46,852 bases of DNA from Desulfobacterales bacterium (GCA_030066155.1 JASJCE010000015.1:1-46852); one strand, 5' to 3'. Shown: positions 18,678 to 28,854, counted from the stretch's first letter. A program made the numbers and translations. The notes: generated from the letters alone by a model not told the origin.

Positions 18678-21600
18678 ATGAAGGTAAACCGACGGGAGTT
18701 TATCCAGATCACCGGTGCTACGGCGGCCGGTCTTGCCGTCAGCGGCCTGGGCTTTGACCTGCGCCCGGTCAAGGCCCGCGCCCAGATGCTCAAGACCCGG
18801 TATGCCAAAGAGACCACCACGATCTGCTGTTACTGCGCGGTAGGCTGCGGCGCCATCGTGCATACCAGCAAAAAAGGAGATGGCCGGATTATCAACATCG
18901 AAGGCGATCCGGATCACGTCATCAACCGGGGCTCGCTGTGCTCGAAGGGTGCCGCTTTGGCTCAGCTGGTCGAGAATGATCAGCGAATCACCCAGCCCAT
19001 GTATCGGGCGCCGTATTCCAAAGAATGGAAAAAGGTATCCTGGGACTGGGCCCTGTCCGAAATCGCCAAACGCGTCAAATCAACGCGCAATGCGACTTTC
19101 GAAGCCAAAAACGCCAAAGGGCAGATCGTCAACCGCACCGCAGGCATCGCCTCCGTGGGCAGCGCCGCCCTGGATAACGAGGAGTGCTGGACCTATCAGG
19201 CCATGATTCGGGCCATCGGCGTCACCTACATCGAGCATCAGGCCCGCATCTGACATAGCGCCACTGTTGCGGCTCTGGCAGAGTCGTTCGGACGCGGCGC
19301 AATGACCAATCACTGGATCGATATTAAAAACAGCGATTGTATTATGATAATGGGCAGCAATGCTGCCGAAAACCATCCGATTTCTTTCAAGTACGTTGCC
19401 GAAGCCCAGCACAGGGGGGCCAAGCTGATCAGCGTCGATCCCCGATTCACCCGCACCTCCTCCAAAGCGGATATATACGCCCCAATCCGATCGGGAACGG
19501 ACATCGCCTTTCTGGGCGGCATGATCAAGTACATCCTGGACAACAATCTGTACTTTGAGGAATACGTTGCCAACTACACCAATGCGGCCTTCATTGTGGG
19601 ACCTGACTTTGATTTTAAAGACGGCCTGTTCTCGGGCTACGATCCGGAAACCCGCAAATACGACAAAAGTAAGTGGGCCTTTGAAATGGACGCCAACGGG
19701 GTTCCCAAAATGGATCGCACGCTGAAAAACGAACGGACTGTTTTCCAGCTGCTGAAAAAGCACTTTTCCCGCTATACCCCTGAACTGGTATCCTCGATTA
19801 CCGGAACGCCCCAAACAGAACTAATGGAAATTTACAAGATTTACTCGGCTAGCGGGGCTCGCGGAAAAGCCGGGACAATTATGTATGCCATGGGCTGGAC
19901 CCAGCATACCACCGGCGTTCAAAACATCCGCACCATGGCCATCATTCAGATGCTCCTGGGCAATATGGGCGTTGCCGGCGGCGGGGTTAACGCGCTGCGC
20001 GGCGAGTCCAACGTCCAGGGCTCCACCGACCACTGCCTGCTGTGGCACATCTGGCCCGGCTATCTGAAAACCCCCAGGTCATCGAATGTTTCCCTGGCCG
20101 ACTATAATGGCAGGTGGACCCCCAATAGCAAAGATCCCCTTAGTGCAAACTGGTGGCAGAACTATCCCAAGTACTCGGTCAGTATGCTCAAGTCTTTCTT
20201 CGGCGACAAGGCCACTGCCGCCAATGATTTCGGGTATGACTGGCTGCCGAAAGTGGATGACGGCAAGGATTATTCCTGGCTGTCGCTGTTCGACGAAATG
20301 TACAAGGGCACGTTCAAGGGATTTTTTGCCTGGGGTCAGAACCCGGCCTGCAGCGGCGCCAACGCCGGCAAGACCCGCAAAGCGCTGGCCAACCTGGACT
20401 GGATGGTGAACGTCAACCTGTTTGACAATGAGACCGGCTCGTTCTGGGAAGGACCGGGAATGGACCCCGCCAAGATAAAGACAGAAGTCTTTTTCCTGCC
20501 GGCAGCCGCCTCGGTCGAAAAAGAAGGCAGCGTCACCAACAGCGGCCGCTGGAGTCAATGGCGCTACCAGGGACCCAAACCGCTCGGGAACAGTCTGCCG
20601 GACGGTCAGATCATTATGGAACTGGGCAACAAAATTAAAGCCGAATACCGGAAAGGCGGTGTCTTTCCGGAACCCATCCTGAATCTGAAATGGGATTATG
20701 CCACCCACGGTGAATACGATCCTCACAAGGTGGCGAAGGAAATCAACGGCTACTTTTTGAAGAATGTCACCATCAAGGGCAAGAATTTCAAGAAAGGCAC
20801 CCTGGTGCCCAGTTTCGCCTTCCTGCAGGCTGACGGATCGACGTCATCGGGCAACTGGCTCTACTGCAACAGTTACACCGAGAAGGGCAATATGGCTGCC
20901 CGCCGCAGCCAGAAGGATGCGCCCAATAACATCGGGTTGTATCCGGAATTCGCCTGGTGCTGGCCGGTAAACAGACGTATTATTTACAACCGCGCCTCAG
21001 TGGACCTGAAGGGCCAACCCTGGGACAAGGAACATCCGGTAATCAAATTTGAAGGCAATACCGCCAACGGCAAGTATACAACCAAAAAATGGGTCGGCGA
21101 CGTACCCGACGGCGGGTGGTATCCCCTGCAAAATCCGGATGGCTCTCTGCGCAAAGATGCCAGGCACGCATTTATTATGCGCAAGCACGGACACGGCCAG
21201 ATATTTGGCCCGGGTCGTGCCGACGGACCATTCCCGGAACACTATGAACCGCTGGAATGCCCGGTGGAAAAGAATCCCATGAATGCCCAGCGCATCAATC
21301 CGACGGCTCCGATCTACCAGTCGAAAGATGATGAATGGGCCAGCTGCGATCCCCGATATCCCTATGTCGCAACGACTTACCGGGTTGTCGAACACTGGCA
21401 GACCGGTGTCATGACCCGCTGGCAGCCGTGGCTGCTGGAAATGCAGCCCCAGGTCTTTGTGGAAATGAGCGAGCAACTGGGCATGCTGAAGGGCATCAAA
21501 AACGGCGATCGGGTTAAGGTAAAATCCCCGCGAGGAGCCCTCGAGGCTTCGGCCATCGTGACCAAGCGGCTGCAGCCGTTTAAAGTTGGCGGCGCCACGG

Positions 21601-21752
21601 TTCACCAGGTCGGACTGCCCTGGCATTATGGCTGGCGCATGCCCAACAGCGGCATGGAGGAAAGTGCCAATCTGCTAACGCCGGCTGCCGGTGATCCGAA
21701 CACCCGCATTCCTGAAACCAAGGCCTTTATGGTCAATATTATAAAATCCTGA
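18678..21752 (+). CDS. fdhA: Formate dehydrogenase catalytic subunit, selenocysteine-containing, Tat-exported (FdhA/FdnG type)
   Basis: One gene of 1024 residues read through an in-frame TGA at 19251-19253 (Sec192); without recoding it would look like two ORFs. The N-terminus MKVNRREFIQITGATAAGLA is a twin-arginine signal, placing the enzyme in the periplasm. C50-x2-C53-x3-C57 and C88 bind a [4Fe-4S] cluster. HQARI-U-HSATVAALAESFGRGAMTNHW matches the Sec active-site stretch of FdnG/FdhA, where Sec ligates Mo/W. The molybdopterin regions and C-terminal domain follow to the end. It oxidises formate to CO2 or does the reverse. It precedes fdhB by 14 bases. A SECIS-like hairpin lies right after the UGA. 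AGGAGG precedes the ATG. Confidence 0.96.
19251..19290 (+). promoter_or_regulatory. UGA (Sec) codon and bacterial SECIS-like hairpin in fdhA
   Basis: After the TGA at 19251-19253, CTGTT (19264-19268) can pair with GGCAG (19277-19281) around loop GCGGCTCT, which holds a GGCUCU tip like the GGUCU loops of E. coli fdhF/fdnG SECIS. The stem has two G-U pairs. Confidence 0.65.
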
Positions 21753-21766
21753 AGGAGGTGATCGCG

Positions 21767-22486
21767 ATGAGTAAATCCTTTTTAGTTGATACGACCCTGT
21801 GTACAGCCTGCCGGGGCTGCCAAGTCGCCTGCAAGCAATGGCATAACTTGCCCGCCGAAGAAACCGTCAATCGAGGATCTTACCAGAATCCCGCCGATCT
21901 CTCCTTTGACACCTACAAACTGGTTCGCATGGAGGAAGAGGTCGTTGACCGCAAATTGAGATGGCTGTTCTTCCCGGATCAATGCCGGCACTGCATCGAA
22001 GCACCCTGCGAAGCAACCGCCGGAGAACCGACGGCGATCTTTACCGAAGCTGCAACCGGTGCCGTAATTTATACCGCAAATACACGGGATCTGGATGCCG
22101 CTGAAATCCGCGAGTCGTGTCCTTATGACATACCGCGCAACGCCGAAGACGGTACCATTGCCAAATGTGACATGTGCAGCGACCGGGTTGAGAATGGACT
22201 GGAGCCGGCCTGTGTTAAAGTATGTCCGACGGGGGCGATGAATTTCGGTGAAAGTGCTGAAATTATGGACATGGCCCAGAAGCATCTAACAGTGGCCAAA
22301 AAGAAGTATCCCAAGGCGATGCTGCTGGACCCCGAAGACGTCAGAACCATTTATCTGGTGGGGTTTGGTCCGAACCTGTACCACGAGTATGCCGTCGCCT
22401 CGGCAGGTAGACGCGGTATCACACGCCAGGTGGCGCTGCGAAAAATGTTCAGTCCGCTCAACCGGGCCATTTCAGCCCTTGGTTAA
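21767..22486 (+). CDS. fdhB: Formate dehydrogenase iron-sulfur subunit FdhB
   Basis: 239-residue electron-transfer subunit with four [4Fe-4S] sites: CTACRGCQVACKQW, CRHCIEAPCEAT, CPYDIP and CDMCSDRVENG...ACVKVCPTGAM. The ATG at 21767 follows GAAGGAGGTGATCGCG; the GTG at 21758 is part of that site. It has no signal peptide and no membrane helix, so it probably leaves the cell bound to the Tat-signal-bearing FdhA. No cytochrome b (gamma) gene follows, which fits a soluble periplasmic FdhAB that hands electrons to a c-type cytochrome, as in Desulfovibrio. Confidence 0.94.
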   Translation: MSKSFLVDTTLCTACRGCQVACKQWHNLPAEETVNRGSYQNPADLSFDTYKLVRMEEEVVDRKLRWLFFPDQCRHCIEAPCEATAGEPTAIFTEAATGAVIYTANTRDLDAAEIRESCPYDIPRNAEDGTIAKCDMCSDRVENGLEPACVKVCPTGAMNFGESAEIMDMAQKHLTVAKKKYPKAMLLDPEDVRTIYLVGFGPNLYHEYAVASAGRRGITRQVALRKMFSPLNRAISALG

Positions 22487-22513
22487 GATCAGGCCGAACA
22501 GCAATCCGTAACC

Positions 22514-22547
22514 AAAAGGGAGAAGGCGTATGCCTTCTCCCTTTTTT
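22514..22547 (+). terminator. Rho-independent terminator after fdhAB
   Basis: A perfect 14-bp stem (AAAAGGGAGAAGGC / GCCTTCTCCCTTTT) with a 4-base GTAT loop (22528-22531) ends in a run of six Ts. It starts 28 bases after the fdhB stop. Confidence 0.93.
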
Positions 22548-22766
22548 CGCTAATTTGGCAGTCTGTGCTCCGAGAGAGGACGATGAATATACTATGCCTG
22601 CTTTTGGTTTCAGGTATCAGCGTTCAGGTTTCAGGACTGCTAAGATCCGAAACTGATCCGTGTGATACCGCGAATTTTAAATACCGGATTGCATGAAAAT
22701 TTTAGTACTGATATTATTCGGCCGTTATTTCAAAGGGTTTACAATTTGACCGATCAAGGAGTACCC

Positions 22767-23648
22767 ATGTCAAATAACTTTATCCTGAACAGCACTCACG
22801 TCGAAAAGGCGGTCCAAAACGCGAAAAAACACAATACGGCTTATGCGGAGATGCTGGATTTTTATGGCCGTATTTTCATTGCCCAAGAGGAGAGCAAAAG
22901 CCGTCTGCGAATCGAGCCGATCGAAATTGCGGATAAAATCCTGGACCTCAAACGGCGGGAGGCGTTCCCGTTGGTCGAAATCCAGGAATTCACCTATGAC
23001 CTTTCCGAATCGGCAGATCTGTTTGTTAGAATATGTAATTTCGCCCGGGAAGCCAATCCCAAACTCGCCGAGTCCGCAACGGCGATTATAGATGCGGTTG
23101 ATGCAGATCTCAAGCCCGGGATACTGTTTGACGCCCTGTTAAGCGGCAATGAAGCCGAATATGAAAATGTGGCTGAAACGCTTCAGGTCGACAAACAGAT
23201 TCTGGGACTGCTTGCCTACAATAGTATAAAACCATCTCTGTGCACTGCAGCAGAACAGCTGGCAGCTTACTTAACGCCTAATCAACCCTGGTCTAAAGGC
23301 TACTGTCCGATTTGCGGCAGTGCTCCGATTCTGTCGTTTCTGGTCGCTGAAGGCGAACGGACCCTGATCTGCAGCTTCTGCTGGCACAACTGGCAGGCAA
23401 AACGGGTTTACTGTCCATTCTGCGAAAATACCGACAACGCAAAGCTTCAATACCTGTACAACGAAGAAGAAAAGGATTTGAGAATCGATGTCTGCGATAA
23501 CTGCAAGCGCTACTTAAAATCGGTCGACACCCGCAAAGCGGACCGGTTGATTTATCCGCCCCTTGAACAAATAACCACTTTGCACCTGGACATGAAAGCC
23601 CGCGAAGAGGGATTTGAACCCGGAATCAAACTGTATCCGGGAGGATAG
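22767..23648 (+). CDS. fdhE: Formate dehydrogenase accessory protein FdhE
   Basis: 293-residue cytoplasmic maturation factor, rubredoxin-like, needed for active formate dehydrogenase (binding of the catalytic subunit before export). Four paired-cysteine knuckles are visible: YCPICGSAP, LICSFCWHNW, VYCPFCEN and IDVCDNCKRYL. The start at 22767 (CAAGGAGTACCC upstream) gives MSNNFILNSTHVEKAVQNAK; the longer opening at 22662 lacks a ribosome site. It is separated from fdhB by a strong terminator, so it has its own promoter or depends on read-through. Confidence 0.9.
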   Translation: MSNNFILNSTHVEKAVQNAKKHNTAYAEMLDFYGRIFIAQEESKSRLRIEPIEIADKILDLKRREAFPLVEIQEFTYDLSESADLFVRICNFAREANPKLAESATAIIDAVDADLKPGILFDALLSGNEAEYENVAETLQVDKQILGLLAYNSIKPSLCTAAEQLAAYLTPNQPWSKGYCPICGSAPILSFLVAEGERTLICSFCWHNWQAKRVYCPFCENTDNAKLQYLYNEEEKDLRIDVCDNCKRYLKSVDTRKADRLIYPPLEQITTLHLDMKAREEGFEPGIKLYPGG

Positions 23649-23832
23649 AGAGAAATGATTGAGGGATTGAGGAATTCAGGAATTGTGGACATTGGGCGTT
23701 CGTTGTTTTCGATTGTTGAGCAGAATGGCCGTCCTTGGAGGCCGGAGCTATTAATCCCGCGTGTAGGAGTGTTGGGAAAAATCACTGTTCTGCGGTTCAA
23801 ATTTCCCAAAAAGGCATTAATATATCTCCGAT

Positions 23833-25713
23833 ATGTCAAAAAAACATTACCGGCATATAAGCGTCATAATACTTTTATTGTTTGCCGTCCTCTGTCTGAC
23901 CGGAACCGGCAGTGCAGTGTCCGGAACGAATAGCGCAACGGATAAGGCCGTTACGGTCCAAACAGCCCTGTCTGCCGACGGCGTCCGTCCCGGAGAAGCT
24001 GCTCTGGTGGTGATTGTGGTCGATATTAAGTCGGGATTCCACATTAATGCCGACGAGCGCCAGATCGATGAAATCGAAGATTTTAAGCCCATCCCGACCA
24101 AAGTATCGGTGATTGAGGCTCCGGATTACATCACATTTGAGACGCCGCGCTATCCGAAAGCCGAGCCGTTCGAAGCAGAATATGCGCCCGCTGAGCTGAT
24201 GTCTTACAAGGGGAAGGTATTGATCTATCTTCCGATCAAATTAGATGAAAATGCCAGCCCCGGTAGCGTATCCATCAAACTGCTATTTCAGTACCAGGCC
24301 TGCACGGCCACTTACTGCCTGTTTCCGAAACGAATCCCACTCACCGAAACCCTGAGGATCGTAACCGGCGAAACCGCCATTTCAGCGATTAACCAGGAGC
24401 TCTTCGCCGATTACGATACCGTGAAGACTGCCGACGGCTCGTCTGGAGTTGATTTCGATCTTTTTGGCTGGAATTTTTCGATTGATGCGTCCTCCGGAGT
24501 TGGATTGCTTTTGCTGTTATTTACGGCAGCTTTCGGCGGCATGCTGCTGAATTTTACGCCGTGCGTACTGCCGCTGATCCCGATTAAAATCATCAGTCTG
24601 TCCCATGTTGCCCGAAATCGCAAGCGATGTCTACTGCTCGGACTGGCTATGTGTATAGGGGTTCTGGTCTTCTGGCTGGTATTGGGCGTAACGATTGCGC
24701 TGGTCAGCGGCTTCAGTGCCACCAATCAATTGTTCCAGTACCCGGCATTTACCATTCTGGTCGGGCTGGTAATCGGAATCATGGCCACCGGGATGTTCGG
24801 CTCTTTTTCCATAAAGCTGCCGAATTTTATCTATATGATCAATCCTGAACAGGACACCTTGCACGGATCGTTTGGCCTGGGGGTTCTGGCGGCAATCCTT
24901 TCGACTCCCTGTACGGCCCCTTTTATGGGGGCGGCCGCCGCCTGGGCTGCTACCCAGCAACCCTCGACCACCCTGGCCACATTTACCGCCATCGGGACCG
25001 GGATGGCCCTGCCTTATCTGGTACTCTCAGCCGCTCCGGGGCTGGTCGAAAAAATGCCCAAGACCGGACCGGCCAGTGTGCTGATCAAGCAGGTCATGGG
25101 ATTGTTTATGCTCGCAGCAGCGGCGTATTTCATCGGCGTCGGAACGTCGGCGATCTTGACATCACCACCGAATCCACCCAGCAAGCTCTACTGGTGGCCG
25201 GTCATGTTGTTTAGCCTGTGCGGCGGCGGATGGCTCGCCTATCGAACCCTTCAAATTGCATCCGGAAAAAAAATAAAAACGTTCTTCACGGCGGTGGGCG
25301 TGCTCGTAATCGCCTTTTCGGCCTGGGGCGCCGTTCGATTTTCCGATCAGGGACCCATCGACTGGGTTTACTATACCGAAGCGCGATACCGGGCGGCAGT
25401 TGAAGAAAAGAAGATTATTGTTATGGTCTTCAGCGCGGAGTGGTGTCTGAATTGCAAAGCCATGGAACAAAGCGTATTAACCAACCCGAAAATCATAGAC
25501 CTGTTCGAACGTGCCGACATAACGCCGATGAAGGTCGATATCACGGGTAACAATCCTGCAGGAAAGGCCAAGCTCAGAGAGGTCGGCAATCTGACCATTC
25601 CGCTGCTGGTGATCTTCGCGCCGGACGGAAAGCAGGTTTTCAAAAGTGATTTCTATACGGTACAGCAAATTCTAAAAAATGTTACCAAAGCACTATCGAT
25701 GTTAGGCCCGTAA
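23833..25713 (+). CDS. dsbD: Thiol:disulfide interchange protein DsbD
   Basis: 626-residue inner-membrane protein that carries reducing power from cytoplasmic thioredoxin to periplasmic thiol proteins. Signal peptide 1-30. An N-terminal periplasmic domain with C157-TATY-C162 is the redox-active alpha domain. About eight membrane helices (residues about 215-500) carry C244 in TPCVLPLIPIK and C360 in STPCTAPFMGA. The C-terminal thioredoxin domain has EWC538-LN-C541. All six functional cysteines are present. It could supply electrons to the exported thioredoxin-fold proteins at 31884-33820; this is inference. No clear ribosome site precedes the ATG. Confidence 0.93.
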   Translation: MSKKHYRHISVIILLLFAVLCLTGTGSAVSGTNSATDKAVTVQTALSADGVRPGEAALVVIVVDIKSGFHINADERQIDEIEDFKPIPTKVSVIEAPDYITFETPRYPKAEPFEAEYAPAELMSYKGKVLIYLPIKLDENASPGSVSIKLLFQYQACTATYCLFPKRIPLTETLRIVTGETAISAINQELFADYDTVKTADGSSGVDFDLFGWNFSIDASSGVGLLLLLFTAAFGGMLLNFTPCVLPLIPIKIISLSHVARNRKRCLLLGLAMCIGVLVFWLVLGVTIALVSGFSATNQLFQYPAFTILVGLVIGIMATGMFGSFSIKLPNFIYMINPEQDTLHGSFGLGVLAAILSTPCTAPFMGAAAAWAATQQPSTTLATFTAIGTGMALPYLVLSAAPGLVEKMPKTGPASVLIKQVMGLFMLAAAAYFIGVGTSAILTSPPNPPSKLYWWPVMLFSLCGGGWLAYRTLQIASGKKIKTFFTAVGVLVIAFSAWGAVRFSDQGPIDWVYYTEARYRAAVEEKKIIVMVFSAEWCLNCKAMEQSVLTNPKIIDLFERADITPMKVDITGNNPAGKAKLREVGNLTIPLLVIFAPDGKQVFKSDFYTVQQILKNVTKALSMLGP

Positions 25714-25742
25714 CGGGCTTTATCTGACAACATGCTGTCAGA
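25706..25742 (+). terminator. Double hairpin at the end of dsbD
   Basis: GCCCG-TAA-CGGGC (25706-25718), with the stop codon in the loop, is followed by TTTAT. Right after it, TCTGACA / TGTCAGA (25723-25742) forms a perfect 7-bp stem. There is no long T-run, so it is probably a weak terminator. Confidence 0.45.
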
Positions 25743-26076
25743 AATTGAAGGTTTCACGTGTCAGCCCGCCCTGGCGCGACGATTCACAATTAATACGGCC
25801 ATATAGTGAATACGGAGGAATGCGGTATCTGCATGGCACATGTAAAACCAGGTCTGGGCCAGGGTGTTCAGGTTTCAGGATTTAATGACTCGGTTTCCTG
25901 ACACCCAAACCGGCGAAGCCGGAAATGAATATTGATTATTGAATATTGAATATTTATGGTAGCCTATCGGTTTCAACTCACCTCTGCTATCAATGCTCAA
26001 ATCCTACGCAAACATGATTTGATTTCAATAAATAGACACTAAACAGGGCTTTCAGGTAGCTCCGGGATGAAAAAAA
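25743..26076. other. Spacer between dsbD and the aldo/keto reductase
   Basis: No gene. It holds a fragment of the dispersed CAGGTTTCAG word family (25868-25908) and a TGAATATT tandem (25924-25957). No convincing promoter was found. Confidence 0.5.
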
Positions 26077-27222
26077 ATGAAGTATCGCAGATTTGGAAAT
26101 TTGGATTGGGACGCATCTGTCCTGGGATTCGGCGCCATGCGGCTGCCGCTTGTCGGAAAAGACGCATCACAAGTCGATGTGTCCGAAGCGATAGAGATGA
26201 TGCGCTATGCGGTCGATCAGGGCGTCAATTATATCGATACGGCCCACACCTATCACGGCGAGCAGAGCGAAATCATCGTGGGCAAAGCCCTGCAGGACGG
26301 CTATCGCGAGAAAGTCAGATTGGCCACCAAGCTACCGTCCTGGCTGGTCGAAAAACCGGCGGATTTTGATCGATTCCTGGACGGGCAGCTTGCAAAGCTC
26401 CAGACCGACCGGATCGATTTTTACCTGCTGCATGCGCTGAATTCTACCTACTGGCCCAAACTCCGTGACTGGCGAATTATCGATTGGGCCGAAAAAGCCA
26501 TCACGGCCGGCAGGATTGGCCACTTAGGTTTTTCATTTCACGATGAATTCGACATATTCAAAGAAATTGTGGACGGCTATGACAGCTGGACATTCTGTCA
26601 GATTCAGTACAACTACATGGACACTGATTATCAGGCCGGCACCAAAGGACTGGAGTTTGCGGCGGAAAAAGGGCTGGCCGTTGTCATCATGGAGCCGTTG
26701 CGCGGCGGCCAATTAACCCAGAGTGTGCCGCCGTCCATCCGCAAGATCTGGAGCAAAGACAACAGGACGCGCACTCCGGCCGAATGGGCGTTGCAATGGA
26801 TCTGGAACCGGCCAGAAGTTTCCGTCGTTCTGAGCGGCATGTCGGATATGCAACAATTATCGGAAAATATTGAAAGCGCCGGTCGCTCAGGTGCCGGGAC
26901 CCTTTCGGCAACAGATCTGGCCGTCGTTGACGAAGTGCGGGAAGAATACCGCCGATTGGCGCCGATTCCCTGCACAAATTGCAAATATTGTTTGCCGTGT
27001 CCCAACGGGGTCGAAATTGCCGATATCTTCAAATATTACAACGACGCAATGACATACGATAATCCCCGCGCCCCCCGGTTCTTATACAATAACCTCCAAC
27101 AGGATCAGCAGGCCGACAGCTGTGTCGAGTGCTTCGAATGCGAGGAACAGTGTCCCCAGGGAATTCCAATAGCCGAAAAGCTCAAACAGGCGCAGGCCCT
27201 GCTGGAACAAAAGTCTGAATGA
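26077..27222 (+). CDS. Aldo/keto reductase with C-terminal 2x[4Fe-4S] domain
   Basis: 381 residues. Residues 1-285 form an aldo/keto reductase barrel: YIDTAHTYHGEQSEIIVGKA carries the catalytic Asp and Tyr, ATKLP the Lys and LLHAL the His. The C-terminal part has two ferredoxin-like clusters, C299-x2-C302-x2-C305-x3-C309 and C349-x2-C352-x2-C355-x3-C359. Proteins of this build are common in anaerobes; the substrate is generally unknown. No signal peptide, so cytoplasmic. It stands alone between repeat-rich spacers. Start ATG 26077 after GGGATGAAAAAA. Confidence 0.9.
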   Translation: MKYRRFGNLDWDASVLGFGAMRLPLVGKDASQVDVSEAIEMMRYAVDQGVNYIDTAHTYHGEQSEIIVGKALQDGYREKVRLATKLPSWLVEKPADFDRFLDGQLAKLQTDRIDFYLLHALNSTYWPKLRDWRIIDWAEKAITAGRIGHLGFSFHDEFDIFKEIVDGYDSWTFCQIQYNYMDTDYQAGTKGLEFAAEKGLAVVIMEPLRGGQLTQSVPPSIRKIWSKDNRTRTPAEWALQWIWNRPEVSVVLSGMSDMQQLSENIESAGRSGAGTLSATDLAVVDEVREEYRRLAPIPCTNCKYCLPCPNGVEIADIFKYYNDAMTYDNPRAPRFLYNNLQQDQQADSCVECFECEEQCPQGIPIAEKLKQAQALLEQKSE

Positions 27223-27364
27223 TCGTTCTCTATATCACAGGGCCAGACTAGTGTTCAGTATTCAGGTTTCAGTGTTCAGGTGTCAGATGACAGATTTCAA
27301 GTGCCTTGCGACTTTCGATCTTCACCTTACACCTTATACCTTATACCTTTCTGTACAATCATTC

Positions 27365-27434
27365 GGCATCGAGGGTGCCGTTTAATCAACTGACTGCTGA
27401 GATAGATCCTGAAACCTGAACACTGAAACCTTTT
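27365..27434 (+). repeat. Dispersed 70-bp repeat, copy 1
   Basis: Starts GGCATCGAG, contains GAGATAGATCCTGAAACCTG and ends with AACACTGAAACCTTTT. It matches copy 2 (27479-27548) and, inverted, copy 3 (38545-38612). Confidence 0.8.
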
Positions 27435-27478
27435 CTTAACCCTACACCCAATATCTTGTACCTCAATTTTTTCCACTC

Positions 27479-27548
27479 AGCATCGAGTCTTCCGCCTAAA
27501 AGCCTAACTACTGAAATAAATCCTGAAACCTGAACACTGAAACCTTTT
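27479..27548 (+). repeat. Dispersed 70-bp repeat, copy 2
   Basis: Starts AGCATCGAGTCTTCCGCC, has GAAATAAATCCTGAAACCTG and ends AACACTGAAACCTTTT. The last 35 bases are almost identical to copy 1; the first half aligns better with copy 3. Confidence 0.8.
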
Positions 27549-27741
27549 TTTTACCTTACACCCTACCCCCTAACCTTTACCCTATGCACTCTGCCTTATG
27601 CACTCCGCACTCTGCTCCCTACGTTCATTTTGGCAATCGGGACGATACCGGTCTTTTTGTCGTTTGCGAGAAAGAACTTAAGTATTCTAGAGAATTGCCG
27701 ATATTGTTTATGGGAAACTTTCGCCAGGGAGAAATGATCAT

Positions 27742-28815
27742 ATGAAAACAGAATTTATCGGTGTAAGTTCCAATATACAAAACCTGAAAAAGCAGATATC
27801 CCGGGTAGCAGCAGCCGGCCTGAATACCGTCGTCAGTGGCGAAACCGGTGTCGGCAAGGAACTGGTGGTGAGGATGTTATTTGAACAATCTCCCAGATTC
27901 GGCAAAAAATATGTGAAAGTGAATTGTGCTGCCATGCCCGACACCCTGCTTGAGAGTGAAATGTTCGGCTATGAACAAGGGGCGTTTACGGGTGCCGTTC
28001 GCAAAATGCGGGGTAAATTTGAGCAGGCACATGAAGGTTTGCTGTTTCTGGATGAAATCGGGGATATGCCCTTTGCCCTCCAGGCCAAATTGTTGCATGC
28101 ATTGCAGGACGGTGAATTCACTCCCCTGGGATCGGAAAATTCCTACCAGAGCAACGTCTGGATTATTGCCGCCACCAACCACGACCTGAAGCGGGATATA
28201 CAGGAAGAGAGATTTCGCGCGGACCTCTACTACCGGATCAGTGAAACAACCATACACATCGAACCACTTCGCAAGCGTCCGGAGGACATACCGTATTTGA
28301 TAAAATATTACGGGGATAAATATGCGGCCGAATTCAATCGCGACCGGCCTGCCGCTCTCGGTAACGGCATGGTCGACCGAATGTGCCAATATCATTGGCC
28401 GGGCAATGTGCGGGAACTGCAAAATGTAATCCGGCGGATGATTCTTCTAAATGAGGATGAAGATCTGCTGGATTCAATGATCTCCGCCAGGCGTCCGAGG
28501 CCCGTTGAAAAACCAACCTTTCCCAGCGAACCGGTGCCGGATATCATTCATTTGCTGGGTCTCAACGGCGAAGAACCAAAGCTAAAATCATTGTCGCTCA
28601 AGGAAATTGGTAAAAGGACCTCCGATTTCGTTGAAAAACAGGTCATCTCCTATGTTCTCGACCGGACCGGCTGGAACCGCAGCCGGGCGAATAAGATTTT
28701 AGGCATCAGCTACAAGACCCTTCTCGCCAAAATCCAGGAGTTGGAGCTGACCCCCAGGAATCCTTTCGGTGGAAGTCCTGATGACAATTCCTCCCCCCTT
28801 GGATCCATAAATTGA
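27742..28815 (+). CDS. Sigma-54-dependent transcriptional activator without sensory domain (PspF-like layout)
   Basis: 357-residue bacterial enhancer-binding protein that remodels RNA polymerase-sigma-54 using ATP. The AAA+ domain begins almost at residue 1: Walker A GETGVGKE (33-40), the sigma-54 contact loop GAFTGA (80-85), Walker B LFLDE (101-105) and the WPGNVRELQN sensor region. A C-terminal Fis-type helix-turn-helix (about 315-345: VLDRTGWNRSRANKILGISY) binds DNA. There is no receiver, GAF or PAS domain, so control must come from a partner protein or expression level. The sigma-54 promoter at 14567 is a possible but unproven target. Confidence 0.92.
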   Translation: MKTEFIGVSSNIQNLKKQISRVAAAGLNTVVSGETGVGKELVVRMLFEQSPRFGKKYVKVNCAAMPDTLLESEMFGYEQGAFTGAVRKMRGKFEQAHEGLLFLDEIGDMPFALQAKLLHALQDGEFTPLGSENSYQSNVWIIAATNHDLKRDIQEERFRADLYYRISETTIHIEPLRKRPEDIPYLIKYYGDKYAAEFNRDRPAALGNGMVDRMCQYHWPGNVRELQNVIRRMILLNEDEDLLDSMISARRPRPVEKPTFPSEPVPDIIHLLGLNGEEPKLKSLSLKEIGKRTSDFVEKQVISYVLDRTGWNRSRANKILGISYKTLLAKIQELELTPRNPFGGSPDDNSSPLGSIN

Positions 28816-28854
28816 TAGGCTGCGGAGTTCCACATAAAGGCGGTAGTCCAGCCT

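Larger units (their letters stand above)
27223..27741. other. Repeat-filled spacer before the sigma-54 activator gene
   Basis: No coding potential is supported. It consists largely of degenerate word repeats: CAGGTTTCAG/GTGTTCAGG (27251-27292), ACCTTATACC tandem (27322-27350), two copies of the 66-70-bp dispersed repeat, and ACCCTA/CTCTGC/CACTCC runs (27549-27620). Confidence 0.7.

Noticed and set aside
19251-19302. Frameshift or nonsense mutation in fdhA
   Set aside because: The TGA is in frame and sits exactly at the known Sec position with a SECIS-like hairpin after it, so recoding explains it.
19080-21626. Long minus-strand frames (19080-19814, 20079-20726, 20997-21626)
   Set aside because: All lie antisense to fdhA; their sequences show no motifs and the plus-strand gene is certain.
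26067-26369. 100-codon frame starting 10 bases before the aldo/keto reductase
   Set aside because: It overlaps the conserved N-terminus of the reductase in another frame and has no family match by eye.
27223-27741. CRISPR-like array
   Set aside because: The repeats are degenerate, of unequal spacing and without unique spacers of regular length; no cas gene is present.
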